64,000 nt of DNA, from the NCBI RefSeq assembly GCF_007005445.1, contig NZ_CP041387.1, positions 3,621,001-3,685,000 of the forward strand, given 5' to 3'. How positions within the stretch are numbered: position 1 is the first letter of the stretch; every line of letters begins with the position of its first letter. The position numbers were made by a program, and so were the translations under genes. This document shows, piece after piece, positions 15,919 through 22,800 of the stretch. A model generated the notes under the pieces. That model saw only the letters and a program-made list of their open reading frames with translations, was not told where the DNA came from and made no database searches. Origin of the DNA: Rhodopseudomonas palustris. GTDB taxonomy: Bacteria; Pseudomonadota; Alphaproteobacteria; Rhizobiales; Xanthobacteraceae.

Positions 15919-16722
15919 ATGCCCCGTCAGCCCACCATCTTCCTGTCGCACGGCGGCGGCCCCTGCTTCTGGATGGAGCCGCCGCGGCGGTTCGGGCCGA
16001 ACGCCTATGACGGCCTGCGCGCCTATCTGTCCGGCGTGCTGGCCTCGCTGCCGGCGCGGCCGCGCGCGATCCTGATCGTGTCGGGCCATTGGGAAGCCGC
16101 GCTGCCGACCGTCAGCACCTCGGCCGCTCCATCGATGCTGTTCGATTACTACGGCTTTCCCGAACACACCTACCGGCTGAGCTACCCCGCGCCGGGCGAT
16201 CCGGCGCTGGCCGCGCGGGTGCAGGCGCTGCTCGGCAATGCCGGGATCGCCACCGCCACCGATGCGACACGCGGCTTCGACCACGGCGTGTTCGTGCCGA
16301 TGCTGATCGTCGATCCGGACGCGCAGATTCCGGTGGTGATGCTGTCGCTGCAGCAGGACCTCGATCCCGTTCGGCATCTGGTGATCGGCGCGGCGCTGGC
16401 TCCCTTGCGCGACGACAACGTGCTGATCATCGGCAGCGGCAACAGCTTCCACAACCTCTCGACCTTCTTCGACGGACAGGTGGCGGAGTCCGAAGCGTTC
16501 GACCGCTGGCTCACCGACGCCGCGACCGCGCCGGATGCGGCGGTCCGCAACCAGCGGCTGGCGCAATGGGCCGGCGCGCCCGGCGCCCGCGCTTGCCATC
16601 CGCGCGAGGAACATCTGATCCCGCTGATGGTCGCCGCCGGCGCCGGCGGCCTAGATCCCGGCCGCCGCGTGTTCCACGACGCCATCGGCAATAAGCTCAT
16701 CTCCGGCTACGCGTTCGGGTGA
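15919..16722 (+). CDS. Class III extradiol dioxygenase (DODA/YgiD family)
   Basis: A 267-aa LigB-superfamily enzyme of the 4,5-DOPA dioxygenase type. Candidate metal-binding histidines appear in FLSHGGGP (near residue 11), VSGHWEAA (near 58), GFDHGVFVP (near 115) and GNSFHNLSTF (near 177), spaced as in the YgiD/DODA family; a further His lies in HPREEHLIP. It is likely to open catechol rings, but bacterial members are poorly characterised. The start follows CAGGGAG at a good distance. It comes 45 bp after the nitroreductase gene, suggesting an operon; the two could act on related aromatic or quinone compounds (inference). Confidence 0.88.
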   Translation: MPRQPTIFLSHGGGPCFWMEPPRRFGPNAYDGLRAYLSGVLASLPARPRAILIVSGHWEAALPTVSTSAAPSMLFDYYGFPEHTYRLSYPAPGDPALAARVQALLGNAGIATATDATRGFDHGVFVPMLIVDPDAQIPVVMLSLQQDLDPVRHLVIGAALAPLRDDNVLIIGSGNSFHNLSTFFDGQVAESEAFDRWLTDAATAPDAAVRNQRLAQWAGAPGARACHPREEHLIPLMVAAGAGGLDPGRRVFHDAIGNKLISGYAFG

Positions 16723-16731
16723 CGCACCGAG

Positions 16732-16946
16732 TCCTTCCGGGGCACGCGCGCCGACGCGTGAACCCGGAATCACGACGAGCTCATGCACGCGACCGTCGCA
16801 CGCTTCTCGGCATCTTCTTTCGTCACAACTGCGAGATTCCGGGTCTGCGTGCTGTCGCACGCATCCCGGAATGACGGCGGGTGGAGAGGCGCACGCGTGG
16901 CTCCACCCAGTCATTCCGGGGCGCGCGCGTCAGCGCGTGAACCCGG
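16732..16946. repeat. Family A palindromic repeats, second copy interrupted by IS110
   Basis: A full element runs from GTCCTTCCGGGGCACGCGCG to GCATCCCGGAATGACGG (16732-16874). A second begins GTCATTCCGGGGCGCGCGCG at 16910 and breaks off at GTGAACCCGG (16946), where the insertion sequence starts. Confidence 0.75.
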
Positions 16947-18030
16947 CGACTGTCTCATGTGTCAAGGGTCTTACCTTGATATGGCGTGTCGGCTTTGACG
17001 AGTGCGTTGGCTGTGACGAGCAGTTTTCGGGCGATTGCGATGAGCGCGACCTTTCCGGGTTTTCCTTGCAGGCGAAGGGCGTTGTAGTCGTCGCGGAGCT
17101 TGGGGTGGTGGCGGGCGGCGACCAGGGCGGCCATGTAGAGGGCGGCGCGAACGCAAGGACGTCCGCCGGCGATGGCGGCGCGAGGCGGTGCTGCGCCGGA
17201 TTGGCTGACGTGCGGCGCGAGCCCTGCGAGGCTGGCGATGGCCTTGCGATCGCGCTGGCCGAGTTCGGGTAGGTCGGTGATGAGGAGCGTGGCCACCCGT
17301 TCGCCGATGCCGGGGATCGATTTGAGGATGTGAAGGACGCGGCGGAGTTCGGCGTCGTCGCCGATGCGCCTGGCGAGTTCGGCCTCGATGGCTTGGCACT
17401 GCGCCGACAACGCGGCGATCGCGGCCCGATGACTATCGAGCAGGAGCGTGCCACGGACCTGCTTCATCCGGGTCTTCTCCATCGCGATCATCTCGGTGAG
17501 CTGGCGGCGTCGGAGCGACAACGCTTTCAGCTCGAGTTGGGTGTCGGTGGGCAGGGGGCGCAGGGTCTCGGGCATAGTCAGAGCGAAGCGCGCAATCAGC
17601 CGCGCGTCCAGCCTGTCGGTCTTGGCGCGACCGCCTTCGGCCTCGCGGAACGCCTTGATCCGGCGCGGATTGACGATACCGACTTCGAAGCCGGCGACCG
17701 AAAGCGCTTTGACAAGCGGTTCGGCATAGGGACCGATCGCCTCCAGAACCACCCGCCTGACGCCGGAGCGTTCGAGGCGGGCGATGATCTCGGCGATGCC
17801 CTCGGCCAGATTAGGCATTCGGAAGGTCTGGCCCGACGGAGCCAGCGCGACATCGAGAAAACGTTGGCCGGCATCGACGCCGGCCGCAACCGCAAGCGGC
17901 ACTGCAATCGTCATGGGCATCGGTCCTGTATGCGGGCGATCACCGCAACGGCAATGCCCGTGCGACTGTTCGATCAAGCAACACCGACAGAGGCGCCCGC
18001 ACCGGGTTACGGCGAGATGATCGGCCGGGA
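16947..18030 (-). mobile_element. IS110-family insertion sequence inserted in a family A repeat
   Basis: The left edge (element right end) is set by the sudden end of the palindromic repeat at 16946, 8 bp from the transposase stop. The other edge is less certain: sequence resembling the missing repeat half (CCGGGAATCT) appears at about 18027, and an 8-bp direct copy GCGACTGT occurs at 16946-16953 and 17962-17969. The long non-coding side upstream of the transposase (about 17915-18030) and the very short downstream side fit the IS110 group, in which the upstream end carries the bridge RNA. Boundaries are approximate. Confidence 0.65.
16955..17914 (-). CDS. IS110-family transposase (DEDD/serine type)
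   Basis: A 319-aa transposase. The N-terminal RuvC-like domain shows the acidic set: Asp in AAGVDAGQRFLDVAL, Glu in VVLEAIGPYAEPL, and the pair in KTDRLDARLIARF. The C-terminal Tnp_20-like domain has SIPGIGERVATLLI and the serine-bearing LAGLAPHVSQSG region. ATG 17914 is chosen because AGGA lies nine bases upstream; an in-frame ATG at 17920 and a longer frame to 17977 are alternatives. The frame is intact, so the element may be active. IS110 enzymes work with a structured RNA that guides target choice. Confidence 0.92.
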   Translation of the reverse strand: MTIAVPLAVAAGVDAGQRFLDVALAPSGQTFRMPNLAEGIAEIIARLERSGVRRVVLEAIGPYAEPLVKALSVAGFEVGIVNPRRIKAFREAEGGRAKTDRLDARLIARFALTMPETLRPLPTDTQLELKALSLRRRQLTEMIAMEKTRMKQVRGTLLLDSHRAAIAALSAQCQAIEAELARRIGDDAELRRVLHILKSIPGIGERVATLLITDLPELGQRDRKAIASLAGLAPHVSQSGAAPPRAAIAGGRPCVRAALYMAALVAARHHPKLRDDYNALRLQGKPGKVALIAIARKLLVTANALVKADTPYQGKTLDT

Positions 18031-18103
18031 ATCTACCGAGCGGCCTCCGTCGTGCTGACTATGCACCAGCACCTCGCAGATACAGGAATCTCGATCGGAC
18101 GAA

Positions 18104-18739
18104 CTACGCGCCCCGCGGCGCCCAGACATGCACGCCCCACACGCCCTTGTGCGCCGGCGGGGTGCCGAGATAGTGCAGCGTCGGCATCTCGTCGAAGATC
18201 CGGCGCTCGCGCGGGTTCTTGTAGATCACGTAGTAGTCGGCGCGGCGCAGCTTCGCGAGATTGTCGCGCACCCGCTCCATGATCGGCTTGCCGAACGGAT
18301 TGAACAGATACAGCACGAACGGCTGCTCCGGGAACGCGTAGGCGCCGGCGTCGCCGTGCACGATCGAGATGGTCCTGAAGCCGGCCGCCGCGACATTGGC
18401 CTTCGCGGTCGCGGCCAGCTCGCCCGCGAATTCGACGCCGACGCAGGATCTGAAGCCGAGTTCGGCGGCGACGATCAGCATCCGGCCCTTGCCGCAGCCG
18501 AGATCGACGAAGCGATGCAGCCGCGGATCGAGCCCGGCGAACGCCACCGCGTCGCCGAGCGCCGACGGATCGCTGGCCTGATAGCGCTCGCCGAAGCGGC
18601 GGCTGTCGTGCGCAATGGTCAGCCCGTGCAGTTCGACGGTGGAGCGGGTGTCGGTGCCGTAGCGGGCATCCCAATCGATGCTGCTCGCGGCGCGGTGGTC
18701 GCGCCCGGTCAGCAAGCCCCACATCTTCGACAACGACAT
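18104..18739 (-). CDS. Class I SAM-dependent methyltransferase
   Basis: A 211-aa Rossmann-fold methyltransferase. Motif I is FVDLGCGKGRMLIVAAELGF near residues 88-107, followed by the acidic residue of motif II in CVGVEFAG and the motif IV-like LYLFNPFGKPI, where Asn-Pro-Phe resembles the NPPF motif of N-methyltransferases. The N-terminal 50 residues (DWDARYGTDTRSTVELHGL) resemble bacterial proteins of unknown substrate. ATG 18739 is upstream of the conserved part at the right distance. It is divergent from the kinase-like gene; I cannot name the substrate. Confidence 0.8.
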   Translation of the reverse strand: MSLSKMWGLLTGRDHRAASSIDWDARYGTDTRSTVELHGLTIAHDSRRFGERYQASDPSALGDAVAFAGLDPRLHRFVDLGCGKGRMLIVAAELGFRSCVGVEFAGELAATAKANVAAAGFRTISIVHGDAGAYAFPEQPFVLYLFNPFGKPIMERVRDNLAKLRRADYYVIYKNPRERRIFDEMPTLHYLGTPPAHKGVWGVHVWAPRGA

Positions 18740-18872
18740 CGCCTCGCCTCCCCGTCGTCAGCGTTTGGTCGATGTTGCGCAGGCCAGCGGCGGCGCTACG
18801 CTAGTCGGCGGGCGGCGCGATGTCGCTTGATTTCGCGCAAATCGCCTGCGCTGAAGCTTGCTCGGGGAGTTC

Positions 18873-19640
18873 ATGCCGGACGACAGCGACACCGCGCCCA
18901 GCCTGCGGAACGCCGACGGCTGGACCGCGATCGGCGGCCAGGCCGGCTCCAACGCCGGCGGGCTGTACGCCGACCCGCACGGTCGCGCCTGGTATGTCAA
19001 AACCCCGCCGAGCGACGATCATGCCCGCAACGAGGTGCTGGCCAACCGGCTGTACCGGCTCGCCGGCACCAACGTCGCCGAGGTCGAGCTGGTGCGGCGC
19101 GGCGGCGGCCTTGCGGTCGCCAGCGCGATGCTGCGCGGCGCCTCGCTCGGCGAAGCGCTGGCGTTTCCGGACAACGGCGTCGCCGCCGAGGTGTGCGGCG
19201 ATTTCGCGGTCGACGCCTGGCTCGCCAATCGCGACGTGCTCGGCGTCGATCTCGACAACGTGCTGGTGACCCGCGACCGCGGCGTGGTGCGGATCGACCA
19301 GGGCGGCGCGCTGGCGTATCGCGCCCGCGGCGCGCGCAAGACCGACTTCGGTCCCGAGGCGATCGAATTCGACACGCTGCGCGACGCCCGCGCCAACGCG
19401 GTGGCGGCCGGCGTGTTCGGCGCGATGAGCCGACCGGCGCTCGCCGCCTCGGTCGCCAAGGTGGCGCGACTGACCGAGCCCGCGATCGGCGCGGTGGTCC
19501 GCGAGGTGCTCGGCGACACCGGCGAGGCGCGCGCGCTGACCGCATTGCTGCTGGCGCGGCGCGACGACCTGATCCGCCGCGTCGCGGCCGGGGCCGGCGA
19601 CACCGCCCGAGCCCGCGCCTTCGACACCATGGAGGAATGA
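18873..19640 (+). CDS. HipA/PI4-kinase-like protein of unknown function
   Basis: A 255-aa protein that I read as a minimal kinase fold of the phosphoinositide-kinase/HipA superfamily: Gly-rich loop GGQAGSNAGGLY (near residue 25), Lys in RAWYVKTPP, Glu in NEVLANRLYRLAG, catalytic Asp and Asn in VDAWLANRDVLGVDLDNVLV (near 118-137), and metal-binding Asp in VVRIDQGGAL. All key residues are retained, so it should be active; its substrate is unknown. ATG 18873 follows GGGGAG; a TTG at 18858 is a weaker alternative. The stop overlaps the start of the next gene, a dual-specificity phosphatase, so the two probably work as opposing activities (inference). Confidence 0.7.
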   Translation: MPDDSDTAPSLRNADGWTAIGGQAGSNAGGLYADPHGRAWYVKTPPSDDHARNEVLANRLYRLAGTNVAEVELVRRGGGLAVASAMLRGASLGEALAFPDNGVAAEVCGDFAVDAWLANRDVLGVDLDNVLVTRDRGVVRIDQGGALAYRARGARKTDFGPEAIEFDTLRDARANAVAAGVFGAMSRPALAASVAKVARLTEPAIGAVVREVLGDTGEARALTALLLARRDDLIRRVAAGAGDTARARAFDTMEE

Positions 19641-20197
19641 TGGCGCCGCTGCGCACCAGCCAGACCCATCCGCTGCAGATCGCCGAAGTGCGGGCCGGCC
19701 CGGACCACGGCCGCATCGGCATCACCTTCTGCCCGGGCAAGCACGATCATTCGGCGCTGACCGGCGGCTGGGCGCGCGATCTTGCCGCCGATCTCGACGC
19801 GATCCAGGCCTGGGGTGCGCAGGTGGTGCTCACGCTGGTCGAGCGGCGCGAACTGGAGCTGCTGAGGGTGCCGGAGCTCGGCGCCGAGGTCGAGCGCCGC
19901 GCCATGCAATGGCTGCATCTGCCGATCCCGGACTATCACCCGCCGACCGCGGAGTTCGAACGGCGCTGGGACACCGAGGGCCGCCTGATCCGGCAGCGGC
20001 TGCGCGCCGGCGACGACGTCCTGGTGCATTGCAAGGGCGGGCTCGGCCGCGCCGGCATGATCGCGGCGCGGCTGCTGGTCGAACTCGGCGTGCCGCCGAC
20101 CACAGCGATCGCGCAGGTGCGTGCCGCGCGGGGCCGCGGCGCGATCGAGACCAGCGCGCAGCAGGCGGTGGTGGAGCGGGCGCAGCCGATGCCGTGA
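19640..20197 (+). CDS. Dual-specificity/tyrosine phosphatase-like protein
   Basis: A 185-aa cysteine phosphatase. The signature loop VLVHCKGGLGRAG (C-x5-R, near residue 130) is complete, and an upstream Asp in LPIPDYHPP (near 95) is placed to act as general acid. These enzymes dephosphorylate proteins, lipids or small molecules through a phosphocysteine intermediate. Start ATG 19640 is preferred because GGAGG sits four bases upstream; ATG 19637 overlaps the kinase stop by 4 nt. Either way it is translationally coupled to the kinase-like gene. The N-terminal 40 residues (IGITFCPGKHDHSALTGGW) resemble related bacterial proteins found beside ADP-ribosyl or kinase genes, but I cannot assign a substrate. 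Confidence 0.82.
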   Translation: MAPLRTSQTHPLQIAEVRAGPDHGRIGITFCPGKHDHSALTGGWARDLAADLDAIQAWGAQVVLTLVERRELELLRVPELGAEVERRAMQWLHLPIPDYHPPTAEFERRWDTEGRLIRQRLRAGDDVLVHCKGGLGRAGMIAARLLVELGVPPTTAIAQVRAARGRGAIETSAQQAVVERAQPMP

Positions 20198-20330
20198 ACG
20201 AGGCGGCGCGGTGCGATCCGCCGCAGCGGCGTTTTTCCGCAGTGCGGGACGGGGTCAAAGACGCTGTTCGCCCGATCCGCTAGATCCGCCGGATCGGGCG
20301 CAAAGCCGCGCCGCAACCGGATTCCTGCCG

Positions 20331-20777
20331 ATGAACGACCTGCCGCCGCCGTCCCCGCCGATGCCGCTGATCCGCAAAGGCTTCCAACTGATCGAGAACG
20401 CCTTCCTGCTGCTGATCGGCACTTTCGCCGTGGTGGCGATGGCGCAGGAAGTCTACGAGACCGTGCTGAACGTCCGCGTCACGCTGAAAGAGCTGCTGCT
20501 GATGTTCATCTATGTCGAGGTGATCGCGATGGTCGCGGTGTACTACGAGAGCAAGAAGATCCCGATCACGCTGCCGATGTTCATCGCCATTACGGCGATC
20601 TCGCGGCTCCTCATCCTGCAAGGCAAGGACCAGCCGCCGGAGAACCTGCTGTACGAGAGCGGCGCCATCCTGATCCTGGCGATCGCCTGCGCGGTGATCT
20701 CCTATCGCCCGCCGCGGCACGGCAGCCACGATCCCGTTCTGGGCACGGCGCGGCGCGGAACGTCCGAGCGGGGCTAG
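20331..20777 (+). CDS. PsiE-family phosphate-starvation-inducible membrane protein
   Basis: A 148-aa inner-membrane protein of the PsiE family. Four hydrophobic segments are visible: about residues 20-38 (AFLLLIGTFAVVAMAQEVY), 50-70 (ELLLMFIYVEVIAMVAVYY), 77-93 (ITLPMFIAITAISRLL) and 107-122 (SGAILILAIACAVISY). The family's conserved ESKKIPITLP segment between helices 2 and 3 is present. In E. coli psiE is induced by phosphate starvation but its molecular role is unknown. ATG 20331 is the only start giving a complete first helix; the ribosome-binding site is poor. Confidence 0.85.
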   Translation: MNDLPPPSPPMPLIRKGFQLIENAFLLLIGTFAVVAMAQEVYETVLNVRVTLKELLLMFIYVEVIAMVAVYYESKKIPITLPMFIAITAISRLLILQGKDQPPENLLYESGAILILAIACAVISYRPPRHGSHDPVLGTARRGTSERG

Positions 20778-20830
20778 CCGGCGGTGTGCGGTTGCCGATT
20801 TCCCGCTGCGGCCGCCCCGTTACGGACTGA

Positions 20831-20850
20831 TGTCCGGAATGAACCGGACA
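20831..20850. promoter_or_regulatory. 20-bp palindrome upstream of pucBA
   Basis: TGTCCGG and CCGGACA flank a 6-bp centre (AATGAA), a perfect 7-bp inverted repeat whose outer TGT and ACA are 14 bases apart. It resembles a PpsR/CrtJ site with two extra spacer bases and lies 8 bp upstream of the canonical site, a distance that would allow cooperative binding. Confidence 0.5.
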
Positions 20851-20858
20851 ACAGTCAG

Positions 20859-20876
20859 TGTCATGTCAAGTTGACA
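20859..20876. promoter_or_regulatory. PpsR/CrtJ operator (TGT-N12-ACA)
   Basis: TGT at 20859-20861 and ACA at 20874-20876 are exactly 12 bases apart, with the near-palindromic ATGTCAAGTTGACA inside. This is the consensus for PpsR, the redox- and light-responsive repressor of photosynthesis genes. The right half overlaps the -35 hexamer, so binding would block RNA polymerase, giving aerobic repression of LH2. Confidence 0.72.
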
Positions 20877-20898
20877 AGGGGGGTTGTCACGATAATGT
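20871..20898 (+). promoter_or_regulatory. Sigma70-type promoter of pucBA
   Basis: TTGACA (20871-20876) and TAATGT (20893-20898) with a 16-bp spacer. The -10 box is covered by GTCAC-N6-GTGAC (20886-20901), a further small inverted repeat that may bind a second regulator. Transcription from here would give a leader of about 210 nt before pucB. Confidence 0.55.
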
Positions 20899-20903
20899 GA
20901 CCG

Positions 20904-21114
20904 AGCGAGAGAACGACGTGATCGGTACGCTGCCGCACACTTGGTGGCACGGACACGGAGGTCTCAACCGGGACCGAACGGGTCCGGAAGGTGGCGCGAC
21001 AGCCTCGAGCGGCGGTCGCGAGCCCAACCGGATCTGGCGCCCCGGGCGCTGCTAGCAGCACTGACGCGTGCGAACCGCACGCAATGATCGAAGTCTCTCA
21101 GGAGGTTTTTTACA
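20904..21114 (+). other. Long leader of the puc operon
   Basis: About 210 nt between the predicted promoter and pucB without a convincing gene. It can form stems, for example CCGGGACC with GGTCCGG around 20969-20990, and ends in a strong AGGAGG ribosome-binding site at 21100-21105. Long structured puc leaders may stabilise the message or tune translation. Confidence 0.4.
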
Positions 21115-21270
21115 ATGGCAGACGATCCGAACAAGGTCTGGCCGACCGGTCTGACGATCGCGGAGTCGGAAGAGCTCCACAAGCATGTGATCGACGGCAC
21201 GCGCATCTTCGGTGCGATCGCCATCGTCGCGCATTTCCTGGCGTATGTTTATACGCCCTGGCTGCACTAA
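21115..21270 (+). CDS. pucB: Light-harvesting LH2 beta polypeptide
   Basis: A 51-aa integral membrane antenna protein ([17 protein letters not shown] and on), below the size cut of most gene finders. One transmembrane helix covers about residues 28-46; His40 (VAHFLAY) is the axial ligand of a B850 bacteriochlorophyll, and His22 lies in the conserved ELHKH segment near the B800 site. It ends with the usual aromatic YTPWLH. A very good AGGAGG site lies nine bases upstream of the ATG. It is followed 12 bp later by pucA; the two subunits assemble as a ring around carotenoid. There are no pucC or other puc genes here. Confidence 0.96.
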   Translation: MADDPNKVWPTGLTIAESEELHKHVIDGTRIFGAIAIVAHFLAYVYTPWLH

Positions 21271-21282
21271 GGAGTATCGAAC

Positions 21283-21486
21283 ATGAATCAAGGTCGTATT
21301 TGGACCGTCGTGAACCCGGGCGCCGGCCTGCCGCTGCTGCTCGGCAGCGTCACCGTGATCGCGATCCTGGTGCACTACGCTGTTCTCAGCAACACCACCT
21401 GGTTCCCGAAGTACTGGAACGGCGCCACCGTCGCCGCCCCGGCCGCTGCTGCGCCGGCGCCGGCCGCTCCGGCCGCCAAGAAGTAA
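21283..21486 (+). CDS. pucA: Light-harvesting LH2 alpha polypeptide
   Basis: A 67-aa membrane antenna subunit paired with PucB. The helix spans about residues 13-36; His31 (ILVHYAV) ligates B850 bacteriochlorophyll and Met1 would ligate B800. Residues 44-45 are Tyr-Trp (FPKYWNG), the hydrogen-bonding pair associated with ordinary B800-850 complexes, not the Phe/Leu or Phe/Met pair of low-light B800-820 types. The C-terminus is an Ala-Pro repeat ending AAKK. GGAG precedes the ATG. In R. palustris several pucBA copies exist; this one looks like the pucBA-b type, judged from memory of its neighbourhood with serA. Confidence 0.96.
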   Translation: MNQGRIWTVVNPGAGLPLLLGSVTVIAILVHYAVLSNTTWFPKYWNGATVAAPAAAAPAPAAPAAKK

Positions 21487-21512
21487 GCTTCTTACTTCGA
21501 CGAAGCTGACAA

Positions 21513-21564
21513 GACGCCTGTCGGCGCCCCTCGTGCGGGGGCTCCGGCAGGCGTTTTGTTTTTG
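21513..21564 (+). terminator. Rho-independent terminator of pucBA
   Basis: GACGCCTGTCGGCGCCC pairs with GGGGGCTCCGGCAGGCGTT across a short loop, followed by TTTTGTTTTTG. It lies 26 bp after the pucA stop. Confidence 0.88.
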
Positions 21565-21814
21565 TCGCCGCATTGTCGCTGCACGAAGCGAGTGCGCGCG
21601 GAGCCGTCTCGCGGTTTTGGATTCGACCTAAACTGGAGCCATTCGAGGCGCCTTGTGCAACGGCGTTTGTTATTGTCCCGCAAGGGTTTTCGCGATTCAT
21701 GAATTCGCCGTAACGGACTGCGAAATCCGCCCGCGTCACTGCAACTTCATCTGCGCTCCGCACTTGAGCCGCATTGGCTCGGCATGGTGCGCGCCGTAAC
21801 TGAAGGAGACGACG

Positions 21815-22033
21815 ATGACTGCCAACGAACCGCCGAAATTCGATCCCGAATACGTCGCGACGCTGCGCGAAGTGCTCGATATCGCGGTCGAGCAGATCGC
21901 GGCGGAGCACCGAACCCCGGCCACCAAGGCGATGATGGCGCAAATCATCGTGCAGAACGCGGCACGCGGCATCACCGACGCGCACGCGCTGGTCGACGAC
22001 GCCGTCCGCGCCGGCGCGAGCGGCGCGCCGTAA
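21815..22033 (+). CDS. Small conserved hypothetical protein
   Basis: A 72-aa acidic, mostly helical protein that I do not recognise by name. The ATG follows GAAGGAG at a proper distance. The middle segment REVLDIAVEQIAAEHRTPAT followed by KAMMAQIIVQNAARGITD suggests a two- or three-helix bundle; there is no Cys, signal peptide or membrane segment. It is a stand-alone gene between the puc terminator and a block of repeats. Codon usage is typical of the host. Confidence 0.65.
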   Translation: MTANEPPKFDPEYVATLREVLDIAVEQIAAEHRTPATKAMMAQIIVQNAARGITDAHALVDDAVRAGASGAP

Positions 22034-22140
22034 TCCACTCGTCACGCTTCATCCCCCACGCGCCGCGGCCTCCGCGGCGCGTTTTGATTCGGGGGATAGT
22101 GACGGCGCGAAAAACACCGCGCACGCGCCTTACCACCCAC

Positions 22141-22403
22141 GGTCATTCCGGGATGCGTGCGAAAGCACGCAGACCCGGAATCTCGCAGTGTTCTGCGTAC
22201 CGCGCGAAACTGTCCATTCGGGGCGACGCTCGCTTCTGACGTCATCCCCGCGCAAGCGGGGATCCAATATCCCAGAGAGCTGGTGATTGGCACGGACGCT
22301 CTGGAATACTGGATCGCCCGCCTGCGCGGGCGATGACGGCTGTTGTTATTTGCATGCGTCGAGATTCCGGGTTCGCGAGCTGCGCTCGCGCCCCGGAATG
22401 ACT
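22141..22403. repeat. Composite repeat unit 1 (family A-B-A)
   Basis: Family A half GGTCATTCCGGGATGCGTGC, a 60-bp linker (CTCGCAGTGTTCTGCGTACC and on), a complete family B element (CGTCATCCCCGCGCAAGCGG to GGGCGATGACGG) and a closing family A half ending CCCCGGAATGACT. Nearly the same 262-bp unit is repeated at 22458-22720. Confidence 0.8.
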
Positions 22404-22457
22404 CGGGGAGAAGCCCGAGCAGTGAACGAACGCCACGCGCGCCCCTCTCCACCCGCC

Positions 22458-22720
22458 GTCGTTCCGGGATGCGTGCGAGAGCACGCAGACCCGGAATCTC
22501 GCAGTGTTCTGCGTGCCGCGCGAAGCTGTCCATTCTGGGCGACGCTCGCTTCTGACGTCATCCCCGCGCAAGCGGGGATCCAATATCCCAGAGAGCTGGT
22601 GATTGGCACCGAGGCTCTGGAATACTGGGTCGCCCGCCTGCGCGGGCGATGACGGGCGTTGTTATTTGCCGGCGTCGAGATTCCGGGTTCGGTCGCCAAC
22701 GCGAGCGCCCCGGAATGACT
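22458..22720. repeat. Composite repeat unit 2 (family A-B-A)
   Basis: Second copy of the unit at 22141-22403 in direct orientation, differing at a small number of positions (for example CGTGCGAGAGC against CGTGCGAAAGC) and in its last hairpin. The two are separated by 54 bp. Confidence 0.8.
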
Positions 22721-22800
22721 CTGTAGGTCGAACCGCAACTTGAAGGAATGGAAGCACGCAGGCCCCGCGCAAAAAGGCGCGGGCGCCCTACCCTTGCTAA

